Assembly (NCBI GenBank): GCA_964385695.1
Contig: CAYLQA010000016.1
Location: forward strand, 1 to 59,560
Length of the DNA: 59,560 nucleotides
From: CAYLQA01 sp964385695
GTDB lineage: Bacteria > Desulfobacterota > Desulfobulbia > Desulfobulbales > Desulfurivibrionaceae
Direction of reading: 5' to 3'
Position 1 is the stretch's first letter. Each line of letters begins with the position of its first letter. The translations under genes were made by a program, and so were the position numbers. The notes under the pieces are model-generated. The model was not told where the DNA came from. It saw nothing but the letters and a program-made list of their open reading frames with translations, and did no database searches. Shown here piece by piece: positions 43,042 through 50,985 of this stretch.

Positions 43042-43281
43042 ATGACAAGTCTTTTTGTGCAGAAAGACCAGGTTTTTGTTTCGCAGTTTGGTGACGAGTT
43101 TCTCTCTTCAAGCCCTGCCCTGATGCCCTCCCTTGTTGTACGGGAGTCAACCAAGGAAAGGGCAGTTCAGGTCTTGCAAAATATTCTGCACGTTGTCTGG
43201 CAGGGGCTGAATCATTTCGGGTATCTGACTGGTGGGGCTGAACGTACAACCGAAATGGAGGCATCGTGCAGCGCCTGTTGA
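43042..43281 (+). CDS. Small protein of 79 residues, unknown
   Basis: A 79-codon frame with an AGGA ribosome site seven bases upstream, which fills most of the 264-base gap between the GNAT and PseG genes and overlaps pseG by 16 bases. The product starts MTSLFVQKDQVFVSQFGDE and ends with two cysteines. No transmembrane or known motif is seen. The ribosome site, operon position and overlap support it; there is no homology support, so it might be an untranslated spacer. Confidence 0.45.
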   Translation: MTSLFVQKDQVFVSQFGDEFLSSSPALMPSLVVRESTKERAVQVLQNILHVVWQGLNHFGYLTGGAERTTEMEASCSAC

Positions 43282-44324
43282 TACGTGCGGATGCGAGTCC
43301 TGAAATCGGCGCAGGCCATCTCATGCGTTGCCTGGCCGTTGCCCAAGAGTGGATCAGGCAGGGCGGTGAGGTCATTTTTCTGTCAAACTGCCAGATACCG
43401 GAACTGATCGATCGCCTGAAAGGTGTCGGTTGCCGCGTGCAGATAACGAATTCGTCCCATCCTGATGGGGAGGATGTTCGACAATTAAGGATTTTACTCA
43501 ATACCTTTGCCCCACACTGGCTGATTGTGGATGGCTACCATTTTGACAACCTCTTTCAGAAGGAAGTTTATGAGGCAAAAGGGCGTTCGACAAAGAGCCT
43601 CTTTATTGATGATTTCGGGAGTCAGGAAGAGTATTGGGCAGATTTGATATTGAATCAAAACCTCAGGTATGAAGATCCCCTGATTACGAATAAATATATT
43701 CAGCACTCGGGGCAACGCTTGCTGTTGGGACCCCAATATGCCTTGTTGCGGCAAGGTTTTCAGAAAAAGGGTGAAAAAGAGATTGTGCCGAAAGCCAAGA
43801 AGGTGTTGGTGACAATGGGAGGCGCCGACCCACTCAACCAGACAAACGTGGTTCTTGGAGCTCTCAACCAGATCCGATCCATCCATCTGGAGATACAGAT
43901 TATTATTGGAGCTGCCAACAAGCGATTGGCTGAAGTTGAACAGAGAGTGCAACAGAGCCCTCATCAGATAACGCTCCGCAATAATGTGAAGGAAATGGAA
44001 GAGGTTATGGCTTGGGCTGATCTGGCAATTACTGCGGCCGGTTCAACCTGCTGGGAGTTGTCTGCCATGGGGGTGCCCATGCTTCTTCTCGTTACTGCGA
44101 ACAATCAAGCAGTGGTGGCTGATGGTCTTTCTCGTTCTGGTGTCGCTTGCTCCCTGGGATGGTATGCAGAAATCGATCCTGCAACGATAAAGAGGGCTGT
44201 GAAGAGAGTTTTAGGCGGTTATGAACTGAGGTTGAACATGAGCAAGAAGGGCCGCGACTTAGTAGATGGTCAAGGGGTAGGCCGAGTTATCAATGCCATG
44301 ATGACTAAAGCTCAGCCAGTCTGA
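43266..44324 (+). CDS. pseG: UDP-2,4-diacetamido-2,4,6-trideoxy-L-altrose hydrolase
   Basis: A 352-residue GT-B fold hydrolase that removes UDP from the diacetamido sugar, the fourth step to pseudaminic acid. Start GTG 43266 with GGAG five bases upstream. IRADASPEIGAGHLMRCLAVAQEW is the PseG N-terminal signature with the conserved His and Arg; LIVDGYHFD and SLFIDDFG follow; the C-terminal half has VLVTMGGADPLNQT and AITAAGSTCWELSAMG. Length and motifs fit the family well. Confidence 0.92.
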   Translation: MQRLLIRADASPEIGAGHLMRCLAVAQEWIRQGGEVIFLSNCQIPELIDRLKGVGCRVQITNSSHPDGEDVRQLRILLNTFAPHWLIVDGYHFDNLFQKEVYEAKGRSTKSLFIDDFGSQEEYWADLILNQNLRYEDPLITNKYIQHSGQRLLLGPQYALLRQGFQKKGEKEIVPKAKKVLVTMGGADPLNQTNVVLGALNQIRSIHLEIQIIIGAANKRLAEVEQRVQQSPHQITLRNNVKEMEEVMAWADLAITAAGSTCWELSAMGVPMLLLVTANNQAVVADGLSRSGVACSLGWYAEIDPATIKRAVKRVLGGYELRLNMSKKGRDLVDGQGVGRVINAMMTKAQPV

Positions 44325-44371
44325 CATGGGGGAGTTGTCTTGGCTACATCACGAGAATCGGGAGGGATACC

Positions 44372-44989
44372 ATGACGAAGAGAGAAGCATCAAAGGCTGT
44401 TCTTTTTTTGGGGCCGAGTGACTCACCCTTGTTACACTTTTTGCGGGATGTTGAAGATCATGTCGTCACCACCTCTGAGCGGATAACCCCTCAATTTTTA
44501 GACGAAAATAAAATTGAGCTTATTGTGAGCTATGGGTATCGCCATCTTATTAAAAAAGACGTTCTTGATAAACTACCTAGTCGTGTTGTGAATCTTCATG
44601 TATCTCTGCTGCCCTGGAACAGGGGCGCAGACCCCAATTTTTGGAGCCTTGTCGAAGGAACTCCGAAAGGTGTAACCATCCATTATGTCGATGTTGGCTT
44701 GGATACCGGTGATATCATTGTTCAGAAAGAGGTGGCCTTTTCTGAAGGTGAAACACTGAAAACAAGCTACCATAAGCTGCAGGCAGAGATACAGCACCTT
44801 TTTAAACAGAACTGGGAAGAGATTCGATTTGGAAAATGTCGCCGTATTAAACAACAGGGGGAGGGGACATTTCATTATGCAAAGGACAAAGAAGGTTTGC
44901 TTAAGTTGTTGGCAGATGGGTGGGATACGCCTGTGTCGATTCTTGAAGAGTTGGGTGCGCGGCAGGGGCTCCAGTATAAAGCAGAGTAG
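44372..44989 (+). CDS. Formyltransferase family protein
   Basis: A 205-residue protein of the 10-formyltetrahydrofolate-dependent formyltransferase fold. The catalytic signature is visible as NLHVSLLPWNRGADPNFW (Asn, His and the SLLP-x-x-RG loop) and the distal Asp in HYVDVGLDTGDI. It lacks the C-terminal OB domain of methionyl-tRNA formyltransferase, so the substrate is more likely an amino sugar. Located between PseG and PseI, it may make an N-formyl variant of the pseudaminic acid, or act on an intermediate. It has a GGGAGG ribosome site. Confidence 0.82.
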   Translation: MTKREASKAVLFLGPSDSPLLHFLRDVEDHVVTTSERITPQFLDENKIELIVSYGYRHLIKKDVLDKLPSRVVNLHVSLLPWNRGADPNFWSLVEGTPKGVTIHYVDVGLDTGDIIVQKEVAFSEGETLKTSYHKLQAEIQHLFKQNWEEIRFGKCRRIKQQGEGTFHYAKDKEGLLKLLADGWDTPVSILEELGARQGLQYKAE

Positions 44990-45042
44990 GCAACCGGAAT
45001 CCGGTGCATTGGCCTACTCCTAACTGAAAAGAGAGTTTCGTC

Positions 45043-46131
45043 ATGGGCAGAAAAGGAGTCATAAGAGTTGCAGAACGAAAAATAGGAAAAGAGCACCCTC
45101 CTTTTGTGATTGCCGAGATGTCCGGCAATCACAACGGCTCCCTTGATCGTGCTTTAGAGATTGTCAAAGCAGCAGCAAAGGCTGGTGCGCATGCCATCAA
45201 ACTGCAAACGTATACAGCAGATACCATGACCTTGGATATCGCCGAACGAGAGTTTGTGGTAAATGATGAAAAAAGTCTTTGGAGGGGATTTTCTCTTTAT
45301 GAACTCTACCAGAAGGCGTATACCCCTTGGGAGTGGCATCAGCCGATTTTTGAATTCGGCAGAGAGCTTGGCCTCATAGTATTCAGTACCCCGTTCGATC
45401 ATTCCGCTGTAGACTTTTTAGAAGGGCTCGGCTGCCCAGCATACAAAGTCGCATCTTTCGAAAACATTGACCTGCCTCTGCTCCGGAGAATTGCTCAAAC
45501 GGGGAAGCCGGTAATGATGTCAACAGGAATGGCGACCTTAGCCGAGCTCGATGAAAGTATTCGTACATTAAAGGGGGCAGGCTGCCAAGAGCTGATCCTG
45601 TTAAAATGTACAAGTACCTATCCAGCTTCTCCGGCGGACAGCAATCTCCAAGCAATTCCCCACCTGCAAGAAATGTTTGATCTTCAGGTCGGCGTTTCTG
45701 ACCATACGCTAGGGATAGGCGTCTGTGTCGCCGGCGTTGCCTTCGGGGCAACAGTCATCGAAAAACATTTCACCTTAAACAGGGGGGCTGGTGGTGTGGA
45801 CGCAGCTTTTTCCTTAGAACCTCAAGAAATGAAAAACTTGGTTTTGGAAACGGAGCGGGCCTGGCAGGGAATGGGGCAAGTTCATTACGGCCTTACGGAA
45901 AAAGAAAAAGCATCGCTGACCTTCCGGCGTTCACTCTATGTTGCCCAGGATATGAAGGCTGGCGATATTTTTACCCCGGAAAACCTGAGGTCTATCCGTC
46001 CGGGGTTCGGTCTGCCTCCAAAGTATTATGACGTTTTCCTGGGAAAGAGGGTCTCCGTTGACGTGAAAAAAGGAACGCCTTTAAGCTGGGATTTGCTCGG
46101 AAATGATTTTCTGAGTAAGGAACAACAATGA
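45043..46131 (+). CDS. pseI: Pseudaminic acid synthase
   Basis: A 362-residue NeuB-family enzyme that condenses phosphoenolpyruvate with the PseG product to give pseudaminic acid. PFVIAEMSGNHNGSLDRAL is the Pse-type N-terminal motif (NHNGS); HAIKLQTYTADTMTLD, CTSTYPASPAD and FGATVIEKHFTLNRGAGGVDA follow; a C-terminal SAF domain begins about residue 295 (LYVAQDMKAGDIFTPENLRS). Unlike the NeuB copy at 29697-31583 it has no extra TIM barrel. Its stop overlaps the next start by 4 bases. Confidence 0.93.
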   Translation: MGRKGVIRVAERKIGKEHPPFVIAEMSGNHNGSLDRALEIVKAAAKAGAHAIKLQTYTADTMTLDIAEREFVVNDEKSLWRGFSLYELYQKAYTPWEWHQPIFEFGRELGLIVFSTPFDHSAVDFLEGLGCPAYKVASFENIDLPLLRRIAQTGKPVMMSTGMATLAELDESIRTLKGAGCQELILLKCTSTYPASPADSNLQAIPHLQEMFDLQVGVSDHTLGIGVCVAGVAFGATVIEKHFTLNRGAGGVDAAFSLEPQEMKNLVLETERAWQGMGQVHYGLTEKEKASLTFRRSLYVAQDMKAGDIFTPENLRSIRPGFGLPPKYYDVFLGKRVSVDVKKGTPLSWDLLGNDFLSKEQQ

Positions 46132-48332
46132 TTATTTTTTATACCGAAAAAGACTTGTGGTCCAAGTACGATGATGGTGTCCAGAGGGTTTTGCGATCAT
46201 ATACGCCCAGGGAAAATAACGGCTCCTCTGTATGGGATACCAGCAGGGTGTATCTCTCGGTCGCGGAAAATTTCCGTTCCTTGGTCGGAGGATGTGGGCA
46301 GATGGGCTTGCCCAAACCGGTGCAACTCTCAGAAGAGATTTTAAAATCTTTACCGCGCCTTCCCTGTCCCCTCGCTGATTTGACCAAAGCACCTGCCAAA
46401 GCCGGACAGACTCAGGTGAGAGTATGTCTCTTTAATGGCGGTGGCGGAGGGCTTGGTGATGGGATCCTTTTTGCGCCTGCCTTGAAAATTTTGTATCAAT
46501 TTCTTGCAGGGCAGGGATACGAAGATATCCAGCTGGATGTCTATTCCCTGCTGCCCTATCGAACCGGTGTTGTAATGCAGGGTATTCCCGGAGTCCGCGT
46601 GAAGCCCTTCCCTCTGACCTTGGCCGACTTTGTGGGGTATGACTATTTTGCCGATTTCTCCGGCCTGCTTGAAGACGAGGACTTTCAGACTTCCCACATG
46701 ACCGACTTTGCCTTGTTGAAAATGGGGTTTGATTCGGGGCAATTTCCTGACCGCCACAAGGAGCCTTTTTTGCACATTCCTGCGCCGGAGGCATCGGTCG
46801 AGTATGCCCTGGCAATGGAGCGGGTTATCGCCCAAGGGCGCCCCCTTGTGGCGGTCGTGTTCTCCTGTACCTATACCCGGTCATTGCCAGAGGAAAAAGC
46901 AGCAGAGCTGATGAAAAAACTTCTGCCTGAATACCGGCCCGTTGTCATCATGCCGCCTGAGATACCTGCTGCTCCCTTTTTTAAGAAATACAACCTCGCT
47001 GGCAAGGTGGCAGACCTCAGCCCCTTCTCGACCAGCTTTGAAAATTATATGAATATCCTTGCCGGGCTTGACGCCATCATCTCCGTGGATACCTCTGCCG
47101 TGCATATAGGCGCGGCTTTCAATAAGCCGACGGTTGCCCTTTTTAACAGTATCGATAAGGATCTTCGCACCAAATACAGCCCCTCGGTTCAGGTAATACA
47201 ACTTGAGTATGAGGGGCAATCCTGCAAGGCCCCCTGCGGGCTTTCCAAGTCATCTGCCTATATACAGGGAACCCTGGCTAACAGCACTCATCTGAGAATG
47301 GAATTCGGTTACTCCTGTGACGAGGCCTTGGACAAGGATGCTCTGCTTGATCAAGCCATTGGAGAGGTGGGAAAAATTGACTATGGTGCTGATATTGATG
47401 GGCAGCTTGAGTATATCAGAAAAAAATACCTAGAGCGCTTTGGGCAGTACACAGCGCCCTGTTGGTCTCGCCTTAAGTCTGAACAGGTTGTTGCCGTCCT
47501 GAAAGATGTTTTTAGAGAAAACATGGGCAAATTGCCAGAGATATGCCCCGTCTGCCTGGCGACAGGCAAACTCCACAGGCGGATATGGAAGCGAAAGGCC
47601 GGACAAATACATTGTCGTCACTGCCAAGCATCCATGTCTCTTTGGGGTGGAGAGACCCCGACATTTTTCTCCGGCTTATCCGGGAAAGGTTCCTCGGCAA
47701 TGCACGGAGAGGAAGAGAAATTTGTCTATGATGTGCTGGGGCAGGTCTTCCACAACCGCAATCCCATACTCTGGCTCAAGGCAGATGGGGAGGACAAAGG
47801 CTTTCTGGAGGTCCCGGTAAATGTCCCGGGGGTGGTCTCGGCAACCTTGAGTGAGGCCCGCAGGGCAGAGGGAGAGTTTGGGGCAGTTGTTGTTGCCGGT
47901 GCTTTTGAGGATGTTGGCAATCCCCATGAAATAGCCTTGGAACTGATAGCAAAGCTCCGGACTGATGGGATATTTGTTCTGTTGACCCGCAATCGGGATT
48001 CTCTTGAAAATATGTTGGGAGTGTGGCAGGAGCAATGTTCTGGCCATCACTATATATCATGGACACCGGCAACACATTGGGCCTTTCTGGATAGCCTCCA
48101 GCTGGAGCCGGTCTGGTCAGGGTGTTCCCCGCTCACCTGGAGCCAGGTAAAGGGGTGCGGAGGAGAGGTCCAGCCTCTCTTTGTTTCTTCACAGGCGGTG
48201 GCTGGTAATACAGTCGAGGTGTCGGGTGAGGACATGGCCCAAAGAATACAAACCTATGTTTCTCCTCTCCTCAAAAAGCTGCAGGCGGCGGGGCGGTATC
48301 TTCTTTCTGTGGGGAAGAAGTGTGAAGGCTGA
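46128..48332 (+). CDS. GT9-like glycosyltransferase fused to zinc-ribbon and methyltransferase-like region
   Basis: A 734-residue protein with several parts. Residues about 95-400 resemble family 9 (heptosyltransferase-like) transferases: FNGGGGGLGDGILFAPALKIL at the start and SVDTSAVHIGAAFNKPTVALF near 325. At about residue 471 two CxxC pairs (CPVC ... CRHC, spaced by 20) suggest a zinc ribbon. The last 200 residues look like a Rossmann/methyltransferase-type domain without a clear SAM loop (EFGAVVVAGAFEDVGNPHEIALELIAKL). It follows PseI with a 4-base overlap, so it may transfer a sugar to or from pseudaminic acid. Precise activity unknown. Confidence 0.75.
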   Translation: MIIFYTEKDLWSKYDDGVQRVLRSYTPRENNGSSVWDTSRVYLSVAENFRSLVGGCGQMGLPKPVQLSEEILKSLPRLPCPLADLTKAPAKAGQTQVRVCLFNGGGGGLGDGILFAPALKILYQFLAGQGYEDIQLDVYSLLPYRTGVVMQGIPGVRVKPFPLTLADFVGYDYFADFSGLLEDEDFQTSHMTDFALLKMGFDSGQFPDRHKEPFLHIPAPEASVEYALAMERVIAQGRPLVAVVFSCTYTRSLPEEKAAELMKKLLPEYRPVVIMPPEIPAAPFFKKYNLAGKVADLSPFSTSFENYMNILAGLDAIISVDTSAVHIGAAFNKPTVALFNSIDKDLRTKYSPSVQVIQLEYEGQSCKAPCGLSKSSAYIQGTLANSTHLRMEFGYSCDEALDKDALLDQAIGEVGKIDYGADIDGQLEYIRKKYLERFGQYTAPCWSRLKSEQVVAVLKDVFRENMGKLPEICPVCLATGKLHRRIWKRKAGQIHCRHCQASMSLWGGETPTFFSGLSGKGSSAMHGEEEKFVYDVLGQVFHNRNPILWLKADGEDKGFLEVPVNVPGVVSATLSEARRAEGEFGAVVVAGAFEDVGNPHEIALELIAKLRTDGIFVLLTRNRDSLENMLGVWQEQCSGHHYISWTPATHWAFLDSLQLEPVWSGCSPLTWSQVKGCGGEVQPLFVSSQAVAGNTVEVSGEDMAQRIQTYVSPLLKKLQAAGRYLLSVGKKCEG

Positions 48333-48385
48333 GTCAGTATTTTTCTATAGATATTCGTATAGAACAACATAAAAGAGGTGGTTAC

Positions 48386-48979
48386 GTGTGGGAGCAAAGT
48401 AAATCAGCAAAAAGAAGATTTTCTATAGGTGCTTTTCATAACCGTTATTTTGTCGGTAACGGTATTGACGTTGGCGGCAAGCCGGATCCCCTTGGCCAGT
48501 ATGCTGGGATATTTCCGTGGATGGCCTCTGTCCAAACTTGGGACTTGGAGGATGGTGATGCCCAGTACCTGCAAGAGGTTCCTGATAATCATTTTGATTT
48601 CCTCCATGCCAGTCACTGTCTTGAGCATATGGTGGATGTGGAAGTCGCCCTCAAGAATTGGATACGGGTGGTGAAGGCGGGAGGATTTCTTGTTATCACC
48701 GTCCCGGACGAGGACCTTTATGAGCAGGGAGTCTGGCCCAGCACCTTTAATGGTGACCATAAATGGACATTCACCATACTCAAGGAAAGCACCTGGTCGC
48801 CAAAGTCCATCAATGTTGTGGATCTTGTGAAATCTTTCGCAGGGCAGATAGAGGTTGAAAAGATTGAGTTGCTCCGGGATTTCTTCCGTGATGCCTGGGT
48901 GGCGGAGAGAATAGATCAGACCCGAACCCCGGTGACAGAGTGCTCCATTGAGATAATTTTACGTAAGACCGGTGGATGA
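48386..48979 (+). CDS. Class I SAM-dependent methyltransferase
   Basis: A 197-residue methyltransferase from GTG 48386 with GAGGTGG upstream. The motif I area is short (GNGIDVGGKPDPLGQY) and motif HFDFLHASHCLEHMVDVEVALKNWIRVVKAGG is clear near residue 70-102. It is the last gene of the plus-strand operon; the next gene is convergent, only 12 bases away. It likely O- or N-methylates the pseudaminic acid-based glycan, inferred from position. Confidence 0.82.
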   Translation: MWEQSKSAKRRFSIGAFHNRYFVGNGIDVGGKPDPLGQYAGIFPWMASVQTWDLEDGDAQYLQEVPDNHFDFLHASHCLEHMVDVEVALKNWIRVVKAGGFLVITVPDEDLYEQGVWPSTFNGDHKWTFTILKESTWSPKSINVVDLVKSFAGQIEVEKIELLRDFFRDAWVAERIDQTRTPVTECSIEIILRKTGG

Positions 48980-48991
48980 TAAAGAAAGTCA

Positions 48992-50953
48992 TTACCGGCT
49001 TTCCGAAAAAGTGAGCAGCGCCTTTCTGACCCTTTGAAAGACTTCGTCCCAATTCTTGAGTTCTCGCTGTCGGAAGAGGCGCATCGTTGGGTACCAAGGC
49101 GAGGAGTCTGTCCCTAAAAGCCAGCGCCAATCAGGCGAGAATGGCAGCAGCGTCCATACGGGTTTTCCCATTGCTCCGGCCAGGTGCGCTACTGAGGTGT
49201 CCACCGAAACGAGCAAGTCAAGCTGGGCAATCATGGCGGCGGTATCTGCAAATGAGGTGAGGTGGGGAGCGAGGTTCTTCAGCTGTGGGTGGACTTCTGA
49301 GGGGGCTACATCTTTCTGCAGGCTGAAAAAAGATGCGGCAGGGATATCAAAAAAGGTACTGAACTGCTCCAAGGTGCATGATCTGTGGTGGTCGTTTTTG
49401 TGACCGCTGCTCCCTTTCCAGACAACGCCAACCTTCAGGGTGTTGCCCGCTTCCCTGAATAAAACGGCATGCTTTTTGACGAACTTCGGATCTGGAGAGA
49501 GATATGGCACCTCATCCGGCACATCGTTCAGGGTTGTCTCGAAGATTGTCGGCAGATTGAGTAAGGGGGCATGGGCCTGGCAGCTACTCATCTCTCCCCC
49601 TTCCTGGGCACTGCCTTTTTCTATGATCCGGTCGATGCCAAGAGAGCAGTGGCTGAAAAGCTCAATTAGAGGTTTTTCGCAGGAAACGACAATAGAGTTA
49701 AAATGCGCATTTAGCAGCGGGATATAGCGGATGAACTGGATGCTGTCGCCCAGGCCTTGCTCTGTATGGATAAGGAGGGTGTCCGAGACGTCTTTTTCTC
49801 CCCGCCATTCAGGGACGCTATAGTTGATCACTGGGGCGTTCTTTCTCCTCCAGCGCCACAGATACTCCCGGAAGCCTTCTTCATACTCCCCCTGCAGGAG
49901 CAGGGCATGACTCAGGTTCCAGTGAGCTTCCACAAGGGCAGGGTCAAGAGCAATGGCATTGCGGTAGTGGGTGGCCGCCTCTTGGAGCCGGTTCTGCTCT
50001 TTGCAGCAGTTGCCCAAATTGTAATTTGCTTTTGTAAAAGAAGGTTTGAGGGCTAATGCCTTCCTGTAGGCTGACTCGGCCTGGGGAAAGTTTTCCATGT
50101 CCAGATAGATATTTCCAAGGTTGCTATGGGCATCAGCAAAATCCGGTTTTAAGGCGATCGCCTGTTGGAGGAGTTTGATCGCTTCGTGTTGTTTGCCTAT
50201 CTGTGCCGAGCTCAAAGCTAACTGATTGAGTATGTTGGGGTCAGCCGGTTTTTGCTCCAGGGCCTTTTTGAGTGCCTGCTCCGCTCCGGCGGCATTGCCT
50301 GCTTCATGGAGGGCGATGCCGAAGTTGTAGTACAGGTCAGGAAGATCAGGGGCCAGCGCTGCGGCCTTGCGGTATTTTTCAATGGCATCGCCAATATCCC
50401 CCCTCAACTGCAGGGCCATTGCCAGGTTGAATAATGTGTCTGCGTTTTCCGGTTGCAGGGCAAGGCAGCTGTTAAAGGTGGCAATGGAATTGTCCAGGTC
50501 GTTTATGGCTTTGTATGCTGCGCCGAGGTTGTTGAGGGCCTCGACGTATTGAGGATTTAACGAAACAGCCTTTTTGTATGCCTGGATGGCCTCTTGGTTT
50601 TTGCTTAGGCTCAAGAGAAGATTACCCAACGAGAAAGATGCCTCCGGGAAATCCGGTTTGAGTGAGATGACTTTTTTAAAAATGGCGAGAGCAGCCTCGA
50701 ACTGGCCTGTCTCCTGGAGGGCGAAGCCGTAGTTGTATAAAAATGCAACGTTGTCAGGGGAGTGGCCGATTGATCTTTCGAGCAACTCCTGCGCTTGTCC
50801 GTGGTTTCCCTGCTGAAGATGTATGAGGCCAAGAATATGGTAGGCGGCCCCGTTTCGGTTGTTCCGGGCAAGGATTGCATTGCAGATATTTGCCGCCTCG
50901 CTGAGTGACCCTCGGTTGTAGAGGGCTTGCGCCTGTGCCAGTTCCTGCTCCAT
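48992..50953 (-). CDS. TPR-repeat protein with GT9-like C-terminal domain
   Basis: A 653-residue protein. About ten to eleven tetratricopeptide repeats of 34 residues fill residues 1-370 (regular patterns such as EALNNLGAAYKAINDLDNSI and DAHSNLGNIYLDMENFPQAE). The C-terminal 270 residues are a GT9-like domain (LLIHTEQGLGDSIQFIRYIPLL, KVGVVWKGSSGHKNDHHRSC, and SVDTSVAHLAGAMGKPVWTLL). This pairing occurs in protein glycosyltransferases of flagellar and cell surface loci, where TPRs hold the acceptor protein. It lies 32 bases after the Maf2 gene in the same direction and should share its sigma-28 promoter. Confidence 0.88.
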   Translation of the reverse strand: MEQELAQAQALYNRGSLSEAANICNAILARNNRNGAAYHILGLIHLQQGNHGQAQELLERSIGHSPDNVAFLYNYGFALQETGQFEAALAIFKKVISLKPDFPEASFSLGNLLLSLSKNQEAIQAYKKAVSLNPQYVEALNNLGAAYKAINDLDNSIATFNSCLALQPENADTLFNLAMALQLRGDIGDAIEKYRKAAALAPDLPDLYYNFGIALHEAGNAAGAEQALKKALEQKPADPNILNQLALSSAQIGKQHEAIKLLQQAIALKPDFADAHSNLGNIYLDMENFPQAESAYRKALALKPSFTKANYNLGNCCKEQNRLQEAATHYRNAIALDPALVEAHWNLSHALLLQGEYEEGFREYLWRWRRKNAPVINYSVPEWRGEKDVSDTLLIHTEQGLGDSIQFIRYIPLLNAHFNSIVVSCEKPLIELFSHCSLGIDRIIEKGSAQEGGEMSSCQAHAPLLNLPTIFETTLNDVPDEVPYLSPDPKFVKKHAVLFREAGNTLKVGVVWKGSSGHKNDHHRSCTLEQFSTFFDIPAASFFSLQKDVAPSEVHPQLKNLAPHLTSFADTAAMIAQLDLLVSVDTSVAHLAGAMGKPVWTLLPFSPDWRWLLGTDSSPWYPTMRLFRQRELKNWDEVFQRVRKALLTFSESR

Positions 50954-50985
50954 GGTATAGCCTTTTGGTAAATATGCTCCTCAAC

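Noticed and set aside
48963..49012. Bidirectional terminator between the convergent genes at 48979/48992
   Set aside because: Only short imperfect pairing is visible and the sequence partly lies within the TPR-GT9 coding region.
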